Origin: Edaphochlamys debaryana
Lineage: Eukaryota; Chlorophyta; Chlorophyceae; Chlamydomonadales
Length of the DNA stretch: 64,000 nucleotides
Reading direction: 5' to 3'
Assembly (NCBI GenBank): GCA_016858145.1
Contig: JAEHOE010000011.1
Coordinates: 620,001-684,000, forward strand
A program made the translations under genes and the position numbers. Below the pieces are notes generated by a model. The model was not told the DNA's origin and searched no databases. It was given only the letters and a program-made list of their open reading frames with translations. Of the stretch, positions 12,101-22,810 are shown piece by piece. The first letter of the stretch is position 1. The number at the start of each line of letters is the position of its first letter.

Positions 12101-14050
12101 GAGGTTGTACAACCCTTTAGCGGCCCAGACAAGGGAGTCGAAGGCCTGGACGGAATGCTGCGGTCTGCCGGAGAACGCTCCCCGCCCGTCGGCCCGTTGG
12201 CTGAGCGCAGGGCAGAAGTCGGGCCCCGGGTAGGTGAGGATGGCGGTGGCGGCGGCAGCAAGCACCTGCGAGCTCTGAAGGGCCCGCGTGAACTGGCCGG
12301 CGAGGAGTAGCACGTCGGCACCGGGAGCCGGTTGGCTTGGAGGGGTTCGCATCAAGCCCGCCAGCACTCCGCCGGCAGTGAAGATGAGGCGGCCCGAGAC
12401 GTTCGACACTTCGTAGCAGGCCAGGGCGGCGTACTTGGCGAGCTGCTCCTGCTTGGCGGGGCCTTGGCCCGAGGATGCCGCTGTGTTCGCTGCTGCGGTT
12501 CCGGTGCTGCGAGCGAGTGCAGCCATGCTGCGGGCAGCGCTGGCCACGGCGGCGAGCAGGGAGACGTCCAGGATAGGTGAGAGCAGCGTGCCGTAGCGGC
12601 TCCAGTGTTGGCGGTCCATATCAAGGGCCGGCCTCATCCACATCCCGTACACGCAGTTCACTTGATGGCAGGACGCCCAGCAGACCTCAGCAGCTTGGAC
12701 AGTACGGTTGCTGGCGACGCCGCTGCTGGGGCCATGGCTGGCGGGGGTGGAGATAGCTTGCAGGCGGCGAAGGATCCAGGCCGCCACTCCCCCCTCCGCA
12801 CACGCCTCCAGCCACGCCAACTTGGACGGCGCCATAGGAGCTGGCTGTGCGCAGCCCCACTGCTCGCAGCCAGCCTCCTTGAGGGCCTTGATGAGAGCGT
12901 CCAGCGCGGCCTTGAGCCTACAGGGGCAGGAGCAAAGGCCTGACTAGCCACGTGCACGAGGGGGAGGGCGCAGGATGGTGTGGAGGATGGATGCGCACGC
13001 GAAGGGGTCAAGTTGTGCCCGTTGCGGTTGACTGCCGGATACCGCATAGGATGGCGCACGGATGCTATATAGCAGGTTCCTCAGAACGGTTGGAGGGATT
13101 GATCAAGAGCGGCCCAGGCGGCCTCGAGCCTACAGGGTCAGGAAAGGGATTAGGAGCAGAGGCCTGACGCGTCACGTACACGCGGGGGGTCGCCAGATGG
13201 TGTGGAGGATGCGTGTCGAGGTATTGGGGTATTGCAGCTCAGAGTAAGCGCAACTCACGCGAATGCTCTACTTGCAGAACTCTCCCACACGCATAGACTG
13301 TGTCGCGAGCAGGCGTGCCTGGGCATGGGTTCTTGGACAACAGCATGTGGCGACGCACCTCTTGCCAGGGTCGCCCGCTAGCCTCTTCCTTGATGAGGAT
13401 ATAGCGGTGCAGTAGTCATCCGCACATCGCATGTACTCGCAAAGGAGCTTCACCAGACTTTGGCGATTTGCCATCCTGGGCGCCCGCTGAGCCAGATTAT
13501 GCCGGATACTGGGCCTATCTATTTGCCATAGAAGCTGGAAACGCAGGAGTTAGGCGTGCGTGATGGCAGGGTCGCTGTTGCGGCTCCAAGCTGTCGCGGG
13601 CAGCTGTGCGATACTGAGGCGTGTATCGTGAGCCTACTGCGCGCGGAACATGCAGACAGTAATCCTGGTAAAAGGTGACTGCGCGGGCGATCTTCCCTCA
13701 AAGCCGAGTCCGTGCGACCTGTCGTACCTGGCATTCTGCCCCTTGCCGGCGCCGTGCCCTCGCCCCTGAAACACTGAGCTGCGCAGCAGCCATGGCCTGC
13801 CCACATGTCTGGGATATGAGCCCCAGCACACTCCTTTCCCCACCCCCGCCAGCGGCCTGCACACTCAACGAAGGCACATGGCATGGCGGGCTCGTGAATC
13901 GTGATGCGAGGGGGCGGTGGGGCTACTAGAGCAAGGTTGTATGGGACGGCATAAGATCATGACGCGCAAGGGGCAAATATAACAGCGGCAGGGCAGCGGC
14001 ACATACCGACATCGTATGCCGGTGGGAGTTTATACAGTAGCACGTGGCTT
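8640..14050. repeat. Tandem duplication unit, left copy
   Basis: Left copy of an approximately 5-kb segment containing the MYND gene and its flanks. Its partner runs from about 14046 to 18905. Similarity is near-identical in places (for example 9121-9840 against 14375-15060) and weaker elsewhere. The 5' flank 13080-13260 matches 17905-18065, including the start of exon 2 of copy 2, so copy 1 also carries an extra exon-2-start fragment. Confidence 0.7.
9121..13474 (-). CDS. MYND zinc-finger protein, copy 1
   Basis: Large protein with a C-terminal MYND zinc finger, a protein-interaction module often found in transcriptional regulators. Exons in transcript order: 13474-13359, 12917-11519, 11400-11224, 11127-11025, 10784-9121. 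They total 1,153 codons in one frame. Exon 1 starts MANRQSLVKLL and is conserved in the neighbouring paralogue, which supports it. The finger is at the C-terminus: a CGNPGCC pair, then CGGCKAVRYCGEGC and an HWRSGHKADC end. The upstream body is helical and alanine-rich, with no other domain I recognise. The exon 3 donor reads CAG|GC instead of CAG|GT (the paralogue has GT), so it is either a GC-AG intron or wrong by a few bases. Such genes are expanded in Chlamydomonas; the function of this one is unknown. Confidence 0.75.
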
Positions 14051-17000
14051 GAACCCCGCCAGGCCTCCCAACTGCCTCCTCGCCGCCGCCAACTCCTGCT
14101 CCTGCTCCTGTCAGCCAGAACTCTCCACGTAGCTCAAGCGGACGCTGCGCTCAAGCCCTGGTATCCCAAAAGGGACCTCCTGCGGACCCTTCCACCTCAA
14201 GGTCCAGGCCCCCATCCTCGGAAGCTATGCCTCCCTAATACTACTGGGACCTTGCTCAAGGCATGCATGGCCGTGCAGCCCCGCGTTAAAACGCGCAGGC
14301 CTGCTTCCCCTGGCCCCACATCTCCATATGCTCATGCTCCTGCCATGCCCAGGGCATGGCACCATGCAAATCGCTCACAGCGCTTGCTCTGGCGTGTCCT
14401 GGGCGGCTCGCACCGCCGCCGCCATGGCCTTGCAGTCCGCCTTGTGGCCCGAGCGCCAGTGGGCGGACTGGCACCCCTCACCGCAGTACCGCACCCCCTT
14501 GCAGCCGCCGCACTGCTTCAGCGGCAGGGCACCCTCGCTCGCGCCGCCAAACTCGCAGCAGCCCGGGTTGCCGCACACGCGCAGCCTCGCCAGCGCCAGG
14601 GCCGCCGGGGGCACGGCCAGCGGGGGCGGCAGCGGCGCCTCCACGGGCCCCATGTCGGGCTGCAGCTCGCCTCCGCCAGCGGCTCCATCGTCAGCGGAAG
14701 CGCCGGCCGCACCAGAGGCGCCAAAGCGCGAGGAGCCCCGGTAGTGCCTGGCCGCGCGGAGGTACCCGCCATCTGGGTCGTCGCTGGCGAGCACCTCCTG
14801 AGGGCAGCCCAGCACCACGCCCGGGTGCGGGCTGCACGCGGCGGCGAGCAGCAGGCGACCGTCCGCCTGCGCTGAGGGCGCTGCTCTGGGCAGCAGACCC
14901 GACCGGACCAGCTCCTCCAGGCACCCCAGCTCGCCCGCCTCGAGCCCCACCCCCGCCAGGGACCCCTGCACGTCCGCGTGCAGCGGCTCGGGCCCGGCCG
15001 GGACCAGCCAGGCCCGGGCGCGGCCGCTGAGCTCGGGGTGCGAGGATAGGTCGTACAGCGCCTGCACGACCCCGGTAGCGAGCGCCGTACAGGATGTGCC
15101 GTTTGGCGCGTGCCCGGTGGTTGGGAGCCGGGCGCGGAGCAGCTTGCAGGCCGCCGCCAGCAGGCGGTGCGGCTGGCAGGCCAGAAGCTGCGGCACGGCT
15201 AGGAAGCCGGGTACGTGGGCGGCCGCGGAGAAGTGGGTCAGGCACTCGAGCAGAGCGCTCTCAGCGCTGCAGCAGACCTTGGTCACAATGTCGCGCATTG
15301 CGACGTCTGCAGGAGGTCCGACGGCCAAGCGGGCAAGGTCTGTGGCTGCTTGCGTGGCCAGGCGGCCTATGGACCGCAGCGCAAAGGCCTCCAGCTCTGC
15401 GAGCAGGAGGGCCTCGCCGGTGCCGACACCGCCGGAGCGCGCAGACGCGTCACTCTGCGGAGCTGCGGCAGCTGCACCGTTGCAGCCTTCGGCTTGGCCC
15501 TTACGCTTTGCAGGCATGAGCAATATGCCGAGCTGCTGCCGCAGGAGGGTGAGGACTGGCACGACGGCCAGCAGGGCTAGCGTTGTCGCGCCGCTGCAAT
15601 TGTCAAACTCCAGGTACTGCGCTGTCTCCGGCAGCCTCGCATCCGCGGCCCGGGCCTCCAGCATCCGGGCCAGCGCCGCCGCGCGCTTGGCCAGCGTCAG
15701 CACGGCCCCGCCCGCCCCAGCCAGGAGGGGCTTGCTGCCCGCAGGGACCGGCGACATGAGTGGCAGTCTCCACGCATACGAGGGGAGGACAATCTCGTAG
15801 GGGTCCAGAGACAGCGCGGCAGCGGCTTGCTGGCTGAGAGCCATATCCCCGGGTGCACGGGCGGGCTCCCAGGCAGTGAAGGCCAGGCGAAGGGCGCGGT
15901 CTGCGCTGGACCCCAGACCGGCGCGCTGCAGCCGGGCAGTGATATTCTCGTGGCCCGGCGCCGCGCCCGGTTGGAAGCCTGGGAATCGAGGGAGGACCAT
16001 GACGGACAAAGGGTCAGCATTGCAAGTTCTGGCGCTTCAGTCAAGAACACGACAAAGGCAAAGGCACCCGCAACTCACCAGGAGCCCCGTCCCGGTCCAC
16101 CTGCCGCCCCAGGCTCGTATAGCACGCCTGTAGTGACTCCAAAGGAGTCATTCCTGACTGGAACCCACCGTCCTGTGTCAGCAGGTCGGTTGAAGGGTCA
16201 GCTGGCAGGCACGGAAAGCTGGCCCCCAAGCCCTTGACCATGTAGCATGCATAGCCTACCTGTCCAGTGCCTTTGCCGCGGCGGGCCTCTGTGCCGCCAG
16301 TGCTGACGACGTCCTCCACCGCGCCCGTGTGCAGCGCCGCAGACCACGCCAGCGCCTCGGCCCAGTGCGGTACCGCCGCCGCCGGGGCGTCGGCGGACAG
16401 GTCTAGCTCCGAGGGCATGAGCAGACGCGCCATGCGCTGCATTGGAAGGGCAACCGTGCAAGGAGAGGAACGTGAAGTGGGTTGGGAGGCTGAAGCACTC
16501 AAGGCATTATGGGCACCACCCCTGGAAAGGGCACAAGTGCTGGCGGGGGCTTACCAAGGGGCTAAACATCCACTGAGGCTGCGTGCAGTACCGGTAGGGG
16601 TTGTGGCCCTGCCCTTGGCCCAGGCTGAGGCGGCACAGGGCCTCGGCGGTGCGGGCGGCCAGCCTGGCCATGTGCTCCTCCGGCCCGCGGCCCGGCGGGC
16701 AGGGCAGGGGGATGGCGCGCAGGCCGGACTGTTGGCCGTGCCGGGCCCACTGCCATGGCCCCAGTGCCACGTTGATGACATCGGAGTGCAGCTCCTCCAG
16801 GAAGCGCTGCGTTTCCACATCCGTCATCATGGTATCCACGCTACTGCCTGTGCAGCCCGTCCGGCCCTCCTGCAGCCACACCAGCCGGCGCCTCCACTGG
16901 CCGTGCGAAGGTCCGTGCCCGCTGCTGCTGCTGGTGCTGCCGCCGCCCTGGCCACTGCCGCTGCCGCCGTAGCTGCCCTCGTCGGACTGCTCGCTCAGGG

Positions 17001-18905
17001 GCTCCATGCCGGCGTGGGCCACACGCTCTCCAGCATCGCCATCCGCAGCGCACCCACGTCGGGATGGCTGAGTGCCTCCGTGAGGGCATCGGCGGCGCCG
17101 CAAGCCGGTAATGAGGGGGCGGCAACCGCCAGAAGGTTGTAGAGTCCCTGAGCGACCGTAAAGATCTCGTAGTAGCCCTCAGGGCTTTGCGGCGGGCTAA
17201 CGGCCAGTGGACCCTGCCCGTCGAACCGCTTGCTGAGCGCAGGGCAGAAGTCCGGCCCCGGGTAGGTGAGGATGGCGGTGGCGGCGGCGGCCAGCAGCTG
17301 AGAGCTCTGCAGAGCACGCGTTAGCCGGCTGGCCGACGCTAGCAGGGCGCTGGGAGAGGGTTGGCTGGAGCTTATTCGCAGTAGGGCCCCGAGTACGCTG
17401 CTGGCGGTAAAGGTGAAGCGGCTTGCAATACCGGACATCTCATGGCAGGCCAGGGCGGCGTACTTGGCAAGTTGTTCCTGCTTGGCGGGGCCTTGGCCCG
17501 AGGATGCCGCTGTGTTTGCTGAGAGGATGCTAGCGCTGCGGGCGAGTGCAGCTATGCTGCGGGCAGCCCCGGCCACGGCATTGAGGAGTGAGACGTCCAG
17601 CAGGGGCGAGAGCAGCGTGCCGTAGCGGCCCCACTCCTGGCCGAAGTCGACGGTGACGATGGGGCTCATCCACCTCGCAAACAGGCACTTGACCTGGTGA
17701 CAGGATGCCCAGCAGACCTCAGCAGCTTGGATAGCGCGGTTGCTGGCGACGCCACTGCTGGGGCCCTGGCATGCGGGACCGGAGATGGCTTGCAGGCGGC
17801 GAAGGATCCAGGCCGCCATGCCTGCCTCCGCATACGCCTCGAGCCATGCCAACTTGGACGGCGGCATAGCCCCAGGCTGCGCGCACCCCCACTGCGAGTA
17901 GCCGCATTGCTCGAGGGATTGATCAAGAGCGGCCCAGGCGGCCTCGAGCCTACAGGGTCAGGAAAGGGAGTAGGAGCAGAGGCCTGACGCGTCACGTACA
18001 CGCGGGGGTCGCCAGATGGTGTGGAGGGCGCGTGTCGAGGTATTGGGGTATTGCAGCTCAGAGTAAGCGCAACTCGCGCGAATGCTCTACTTGCAGAACT
18101 CTCCCACACGCATAGACTGTGTCGCGAGCAGGCGTGCCTGGGCATGGGTTCTTGGACAACAGCATGTGGCGACGCACCTCTTGCCCGGGTCACCGGCTAG
18201 CTTCTTCCTTGACGAGGATACAGCGGAGCAGTAGTCGTCTGCGCATCGCGTGTACTTGCGAAGGAGCTTGACCAGAGTTTGGCGATTTGCCATCCTGGGC
18301 AACCGCTGAGCCTGGACACGCCAGCTACTGGGCGTATTTGTTTGTCATGAGGCCCTTCGGCTGGCAACGTAGGAGCTGGGGGTAGGTGATGGCAGGGTCG
18401 CTATTGCGGCTTCCAGCTGTCGCAGGCAGCTGTGCGATATTGAAGCGTGTATCACGAGCCTACTGCGCGCTGAACATGCAGAGCGTATTCCTGGTAAAAG
18501 GTAACTGCGCGGGCAGTCTTCCGACTCCCTCGAGCCCGAGCGAGCCAAGTGCAATTGAGACCTGCCGTACCGGGCATTCCGCCCCCTGCCCGGTGCCCTC
18601 GCCCCTGAAACACTGCCCCCTGAGATATGAGCCCCAGTCGAACACGCTTCTTCCCCACCCCCATCACAGCCGTATTCCGCTCCGGCTCCCGCCGCCAGCC
18701 CTGGAGCGGCTTGGCTGCTAGTGGGCAAGGCGGACTCGAGAGTCAATGGCGCGGTGGAACTACCAGTGCGCGTGTTGCGTACGACGAGAGTCACGGGTGA
18801 CGGGACAAAGGGGTAGGGGGCGGGGAGGGCAGGGCAGCGGCGTATCTCGCATGGCCGGTGCGGCGGTGGGACGTGGGAGGGTAGGACTTGGCTTCATGTG
18901 TGTCG
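14046..18905. repeat. Tandem duplication unit, right copy
   Basis: Right copy of the MYND-gene duplication, in the same orientation as the left copy. See the two gene entries for the exon-by-exon correspondence. Confidence 0.7.
14375..18293 (-). pseudogene. MYND zinc-finger protein, copy 2, frameshifted
   Basis: Tandem paralogue of the gene at 9121-13474 with the same exon plan: 18293-18178, 17949-16555, 16436-16260, 16172-16079, 15978-14375. Exon 3 here has a normal GT donor. The exon total is one base short of a whole number of codons. The cause is visible: at about 17020 this copy reads GGCCACAC where copy 1 (around 11982) reads GGCCCACAC. The frame is lost after LESVW and resumes in the next frame at GMEPLSEQSDEG. 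Apart from this the C-terminal MYND finger (CGGCKGVRYCGEGC) is intact. It is either a recent pseudogene or a single-base error in a C run. Confidence 0.7.
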
Positions 18906-20038
18906 GGGTCTTCGGGCTGTCGCAGGCAGCTGTGCGATGCTAAGGCGGCTATGGCGAGCCTACTGCACGCGGGGCATCCGGAGACTGTCACTAGTATAAA
19001 GCATCGGGGCGAGGGATTCCCTGGAATCCTTCCTCCTTTTACCCGCGTCCGCGGCAGATACCTATATAGCGACACTTGCACCTGTCCTGTTACATGCGTT
19101 AGGCAGCCCCACTTTGCAACACGCCATGCCACTGGCCATGCCGTACTGTCGTACAGTCGTACGGCATTCAAGTTGGCCTAAATGCCGTGTTCCTTATAGT
19201 ACTGGCCTTCATGGGTAAGCTTGGTCTGCCTTCGCCAGGACTTTGAACCTGCCCCGACCCAGGCTGCACCCGCTGGCTTCTGTACGCCACCCCCACTCCG
19301 CCCGCCCGCCTCCTTGCGCAAGAGTGACACGTTTCAAGCATTAACGCCTGATAAGAAGTCTGCTGGACAGGGCCTGCAAATTCGTGGGCGGTTGCAGTCG
19401 GGGTCTGATATTGTCCTCATACCACCCCAGCTTTGACCCTTTACCTCAGCAAGTAAGCCATGCTTCCCCCCGCTTCTGGCGCCGTGCTGTGACGTGCTGT
19501 GCCCTCACCCCTCAACTCGCCGGACGACACCACCTACCGACAGTACCGAATGCTAAGTACGGCGCACAGCTGCGAGCAGGCCCAGCCGCTTGAGGGCCTT
19601 GTCACCTCCGCAATGGAGCCGCCCTTAGGACCCGCCCCATCCAGGTTGCACCTCCCATCACCCAGACTACGCCCGAGCCCTTGTCCACAACGCCTGCCTT
19701 AACCTGCACAGCTCCTGCGAGACCCGTGCCAAAACCCACTTCCCTTTCGTACCCGGACCCGGACACTCAACCCACTTGCCATCCCCGTGGAACAGCTGAA
19801 CAACCCAAAGCTCATATCCCAGAAACCCTCCCCCGCCGCCCTGTTTTTCGCTCATCCCTCGCCTCAACGACATTAGCCTCAGCGTGCCCGCATGGACGAC
19901 CCCTACGAGGGCCTCTACCCCTTGCTTACCCACGCCAATCGCCTCGTAGGCCTCACCAAAGGCACAGTGCCTGCGGTATGGGGCCTCAGCGTGCAGGCGT
20001 CACCCGCTGCGTTCCCTGGGGTGCTCAGGAGCTCTTGC
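18906..20038. other. Host non-coding stretch
   Basis: No supported gene. The sequence is less GC-rich than the exons and contains short palindromic runs of GTCGTACAGTCGTACGG type near 19140-19165. Only short unsupported ORFs are present. Confidence 0.35.
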
Positions 20039-20503
20039 TCAGGAGCTGGTGCCCGGGCTGGAGCTGGGGCCGGCCCAGGAGGCCATCTGCACCTCGAGGG
20101 CCTGCTCCCCCTGGCCCCAGTCGTACACGCCTCCTCGGCTGGCGAACAGCTCAGCCCGAAACCCCTCCGCCGCCGCCCCCCACGCCTCCCGCACCGCCGC
20201 TTCCCCCGCCGCCAGCGCCCTTTCCAGATCGCGGCCTCCCTCCCCCGTGCGCACTTCGCTGCCAGCTGCCCCACCCCGCTCGGCCTCAGCCCTGCCGCCG
20301 CCGCCTGCCGTGACTGCCCATGCAGCGCCCGACAGGGAGAGGGTGTCGTACGCGCCGCCGCCGGAGGGGCCCTCATCGTACAGGCGGCGCCGCCAGCAGT
20401 CGAAGATGCTCGGACCGTACAGGTGCCCGTGCTCCTCCGAGGCGTCCGTGTAGAAGCGCCCACGTGCGTCCAGCATGGCGTACGACGCCCGCATGAGTTG
20501 CAC
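20039..20503 (-). CDS. Unknown host-like ORF cut at the viral junction
   Basis: GC-rich ORF of about 150 codons with codon use like the host genes to its left. It contains HGHLYGPSIFDCWRRRLYDEG and an Ala/Gly-rich centre. Upstream of the first usable ATG (about 20494) the frame meets a stop within some 40 bases, exactly where the sequence becomes AT-richer and viral. I read it as an internal or 3' exon of a host gene interrupted by the insertion. It could also be an exon whose acceptor I cannot see. No family recognised. Confidence 0.35.
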   Translation of the reverse strand: MQLMRASYAMLDARGRFYTDASEEHGHLYGPSIFDCWRRRLYDEGPSGGGAYDTLSLSGAAWAVTAGGGGRAEAERGGAAGSEVRTGEGGRDLERALAAGEAAVREAWGAAAEGFRAELFASRGGVYDWGQGEQALEVQMASWAGPSSSPGTSS

Positions 20504-20637
20504 GCAAGCGTAAGGAATTTCTCAATTCGGTAGAATTTGGAGCCCGCCGTACGGCTGTAGAATTCTGTTACCTCAGACAGTCTGCTCTCTAAAAGTCAGA
20601 GCCAGCGTCAGTCTTCATATTGAACCACAACCAAACA
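20490..20637. other. Probable host-virus junction
   Basis: Change from GC-rich, intron-bearing host DNA to compact viral coding. The strip contains AT-richer sequence and two similar short elements (GGTAGAATTTGG and TGTAGAATTCTG) about 30 bases apart. The first viral gene starts at 20638. The exact breakpoint, and any terminal inverted repeat or target-site duplication, cannot be defined without the other end. Confidence 0.5.
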
Positions 20638-21075
20638 ATGACTCGCCTAACTTTGTACACGAACTCCTTCTACCAGGCGGTCCGGTGCTACGAGACCGTG
20701 ACAGCCGTGGACTCAGCGACGGGGAACAAGACGACTCTGCGCCGTCTCACAGGAGAGACCGTCTTGGAAGTGGACAACCCCGACCTCAAGGCGCGGCTCG
20801 CGGGCATCCTGGGCGACCACTGCGCGTACCTAGACCCAACGCTTCTCAAGACCGTCATGAAGTGCCCGCGCTGCCAGGACAAGGATGCCCTGTGCGCAGT
20901 GCGGCACCATCTGGCCATTGACAGCCTTGTGTACGTCCTCATCTCCTGTCGCTCGTGCTGCGCGCGCGTTCTCCTCGAGCCGGCGAAGAACTTTTACAAA
21001 CCCCCCACGGAGGCAGATGGCAAGTCGGTAGTCGAGCTCAGAGAGCAAGGCTTTGCCGAATACAGATACAAGTGA
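20638..21075 (+). CDS. Zinc-ribbon protein, TFIIS/Rpb9-like spacing
   Basis: 145-residue protein starting MTRLTLYTNSF. Near residues 80-110 it has CPRC, then exactly 24 residues, then CRSC. This CxxC-x24-CxxC spacing is that of the TFIIS and Rpb9 C-terminal zinc ribbon. The acidic Asp-Glu pair of the TFIIS hairpin is absent (the position reads AID), so if related it should not stimulate RNA cleavage and would be closer to an Rpb9-type role in viral transcription. The N-terminal half (about 80 residues) has no recognised domain. The ATG at 20638 was chosen over an upstream TTG. Confidence 0.5.
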   Translation: MTRLTLYTNSFYQAVRCYETVTAVDSATGNKTTLRRLTGETVLEVDNPDLKARLAGILGDHCAYLDPTLLKTVMKCPRCQDKDALCAVRHHLAIDSLVYVLISCRSCCARVLLEPAKNFYKPPTEADGKSVVELREQGFAEYRYK

Positions 21076-21142
21076 TGAGTGAGTGGGAGTGAGTGTCGGT
21101 GTGAGGTGTCGTGAGGGCGAGAGAGAGTCGGCGGTGTAACAA

Positions 21143-21625
21143 TCAAGCGAGCCTCTCCTCTCGAGTCAAGAGCCGCCCGAGGACCTTTCGCTCGTCAGTG
21201 ACGCACCGCCACAACAGGCACCACATCCGCCGCCCAAGCAACCACCGCACAGTTTCCGTAGTCATGCGCCCGCGCCGCAGCTGGCGGAGGTAGTGACGCG
21301 CGAAGGCGTGCACGTCCGCCACCGCCGTGGGGCTCCCCGCGTCGAGTACGGCGCGCGCGCCACTCGCGAATGCAGGGGTGCACGGCGTCAGGGTCATGCC
21401 ACCACAGCCGCGCGAAATGCTCAACATTTCGTCGAGCCGATTGATGAGGACGGCCCCGAAGCGGTGCTCCATGTACTGCTCTGCCCCGGGGCTCTCCCTC
21501 GTCATGAGGGACCACCAGTCCCAAAAGTCCTCTGCATAATCCGCGGCTAGGCCGACGTCCGGCTCGACGAGGCACCGCATGGCCAGGCGCTCCATGCCGT
21601 CGAGCATCTGGGCGGCGGTTTTCAT
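21143..21625 (-). CDS. Hypothetical viral protein
   Basis: 160-residue Trp/Arg-rich protein starting MKTAAQMLDGMERLAM, with the aromatic run EDFWDWWSLM near residue 35 and a basic C-terminal half. No domain recognised. Its start lies next to the tandem repeats at 21632-21762, which would form its upstream region. Confidence 0.5.
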   Translation of the reverse strand: MKTAAQMLDGMERLAMRCLVEPDVGLAADYAEDFWDWWSLMTRESPGAEQYMEHRFGAVLINRLDEMLSISRGCGGMTLTPCTPAFASGARAVLDAGSPTAVADVHAFARHYLRQLRRGRMTTETVRWLLGRRMWCLLWRCVTDERKVLGRLLTREERLA

Positions 21626-21631
21626 GTTCTC

Positions 21632-21762
21632 CAGGACATCAGGTTATGAGTGTAGCACAGGACATCAGGCCATGAGTTTTGCACAGGACATCAGGTCATG
21701 AGTGTACGGAAGTACCACAGGACGTCAGGTCATGAGTGTACTGTCAGGTCATGAGTGTACCC
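21632..21762. repeat. About 23-bp direct repeats, five copies
   Basis: Five imperfect copies built on CAGGACATCAGGTCATGAGTG, separated by short spacers. The last copy runs into the 3' end of the glycosyltransferase gene and supplies its final codons. They sit just upstream of the start of the gene ending at 21625. Confidence 0.75.
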
Positions 21763-22754
21763 TTTATCCTATCCTTCTTTGGTGGAGGTCCCAATCCCAA
21801 GTCCACAACGTCCTCCTCGCCGTCTCCATAACCATCCACGCCTTGGGCATCTCCTTCAAGAGTGCTCGGCACCTCCGCCTCCAGCCCAGCGGGCGTCAAC
21901 ACGTGCTCCGCAACCCAGCCGCGGTAGCGGGCCTCGTAGCCGTGGCGGTTGAGGTACTTCCTCTGCATGAAGAAGCCGTAGTGAACGCAGCAAAAGCCGC
22001 CAAAGATGGCGTTGATGCGACCCAGGCGTTTGGGCATGATCACGGATAGACCCAGCTCCTCGTCCGTATCCACGACACCGCCGCACGCTGCTGCGAAGTC
22101 CGAACCCAGCCAGGCCAGGCAGTTGATGCTGACGCGCTCGTTCTGCAGGAGCAGCCACTCGTGGTCAAAGTGGAAGCCCGAGAGGGCTCCGTCCTCCTGC
22201 AGGCGAGCAAGGACCTGGTCGTGCATGTGCGCCGCAAAGGAGCCGGTGCGCCAGCCCAGGACATTGAGGCAGTCGTACCCGGCGACCCCCTTCTGCCGGC
22301 CCAGCCTGCCAAAGCGCTGAAGAACGTTGGAGACAACGGCATTGTTGAGGATGGTGCCGTAGACCATGAAGTACTCCCGGTGGTCGAGCCTGTAGTCCAG
22401 GAACGCCCGGAAGGCATCCGCGCTGTCAAGGAGGACGATGTCATCATCGAAGCGCACATATATAGTGTCCTTGTCAACGCACCCGCGGAAGAAGCAGTGA
22501 ATGGTCTCATTGTTCCGCGCCGCAACGTAAGGGACACTGGGCGGCAGGAAGCGCAGGCAGATGAGGTCCGGGAACTCTGCGGCTTTACAGCGCATGTAGT
22601 CAATGTCGCTCTGGACGTCGGTGTTAACCCAGAGCTGGTACTCGTCGACGAGGCCCATGCGGTGGTACAACAGGATCTGGGGGATGAGGAGCGACAGATA
22701 GCGCTCGCGCCCGGCCGGCGTGACGGCGACGACGTGATGCTCGCGGTGGGGCAT
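21744..22754 (-). CDS. Putative glycosyltransferase (GT-A-like)
   Basis: 336-residue protein starting MPHREHHVVAVTPAGRERYL. That start resembles GT-A enzymes that open with a nucleotide-sugar strand. Residues 99-107 read YVRFDDDIV, a DxD-type metal/nucleotide-sugar motif. Downstream FHFDHEWLLLQNERVS resembles the acceptor-side region. Giant viruses often encode such enzymes to decorate capsid or fibre proteins, and the large fibre gene lies close by. The acceptor and sugar cannot be told from sequence. The Asp/Gly-rich C-terminus ends inside a tandem repeat and may be recently altered. Confidence 0.65.
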   Translation of the reverse strand: MPHREHHVVAVTPAGRERYLSLLIPQILLYHRMGLVDEYQLWVNTDVQSDIDYMRCKAAEFPDLICLRFLPPSVPYVAARNNETIHCFFRGCVDKDTIYVRFDDDIVLLDSADAFRAFLDYRLDHREYFMVYGTILNNAVVSNVLQRFGRLGRQKGVAGYDCLNVLGWRTGSFAAHMHDQVLARLQEDGALSGFHFDHEWLLLQNERVSINCLAWLGSDFAAACGGVVDTDEELGLSVIMPKRLGRINAIFGGFCCVHYGFFMQRKYLNRHGYEARYRGWVAEHVLTPAGLEAEVPSTLEGDAQGVDGYGDGEEDVVDLGLGPPPKKDRIKGTLMT

Positions 22755-22810
22755 TTGAGGTACGGGGCTGAGGACAGTGCTGAGGGACAGGGCTGAGGTT
22801 TACAGAGAAT

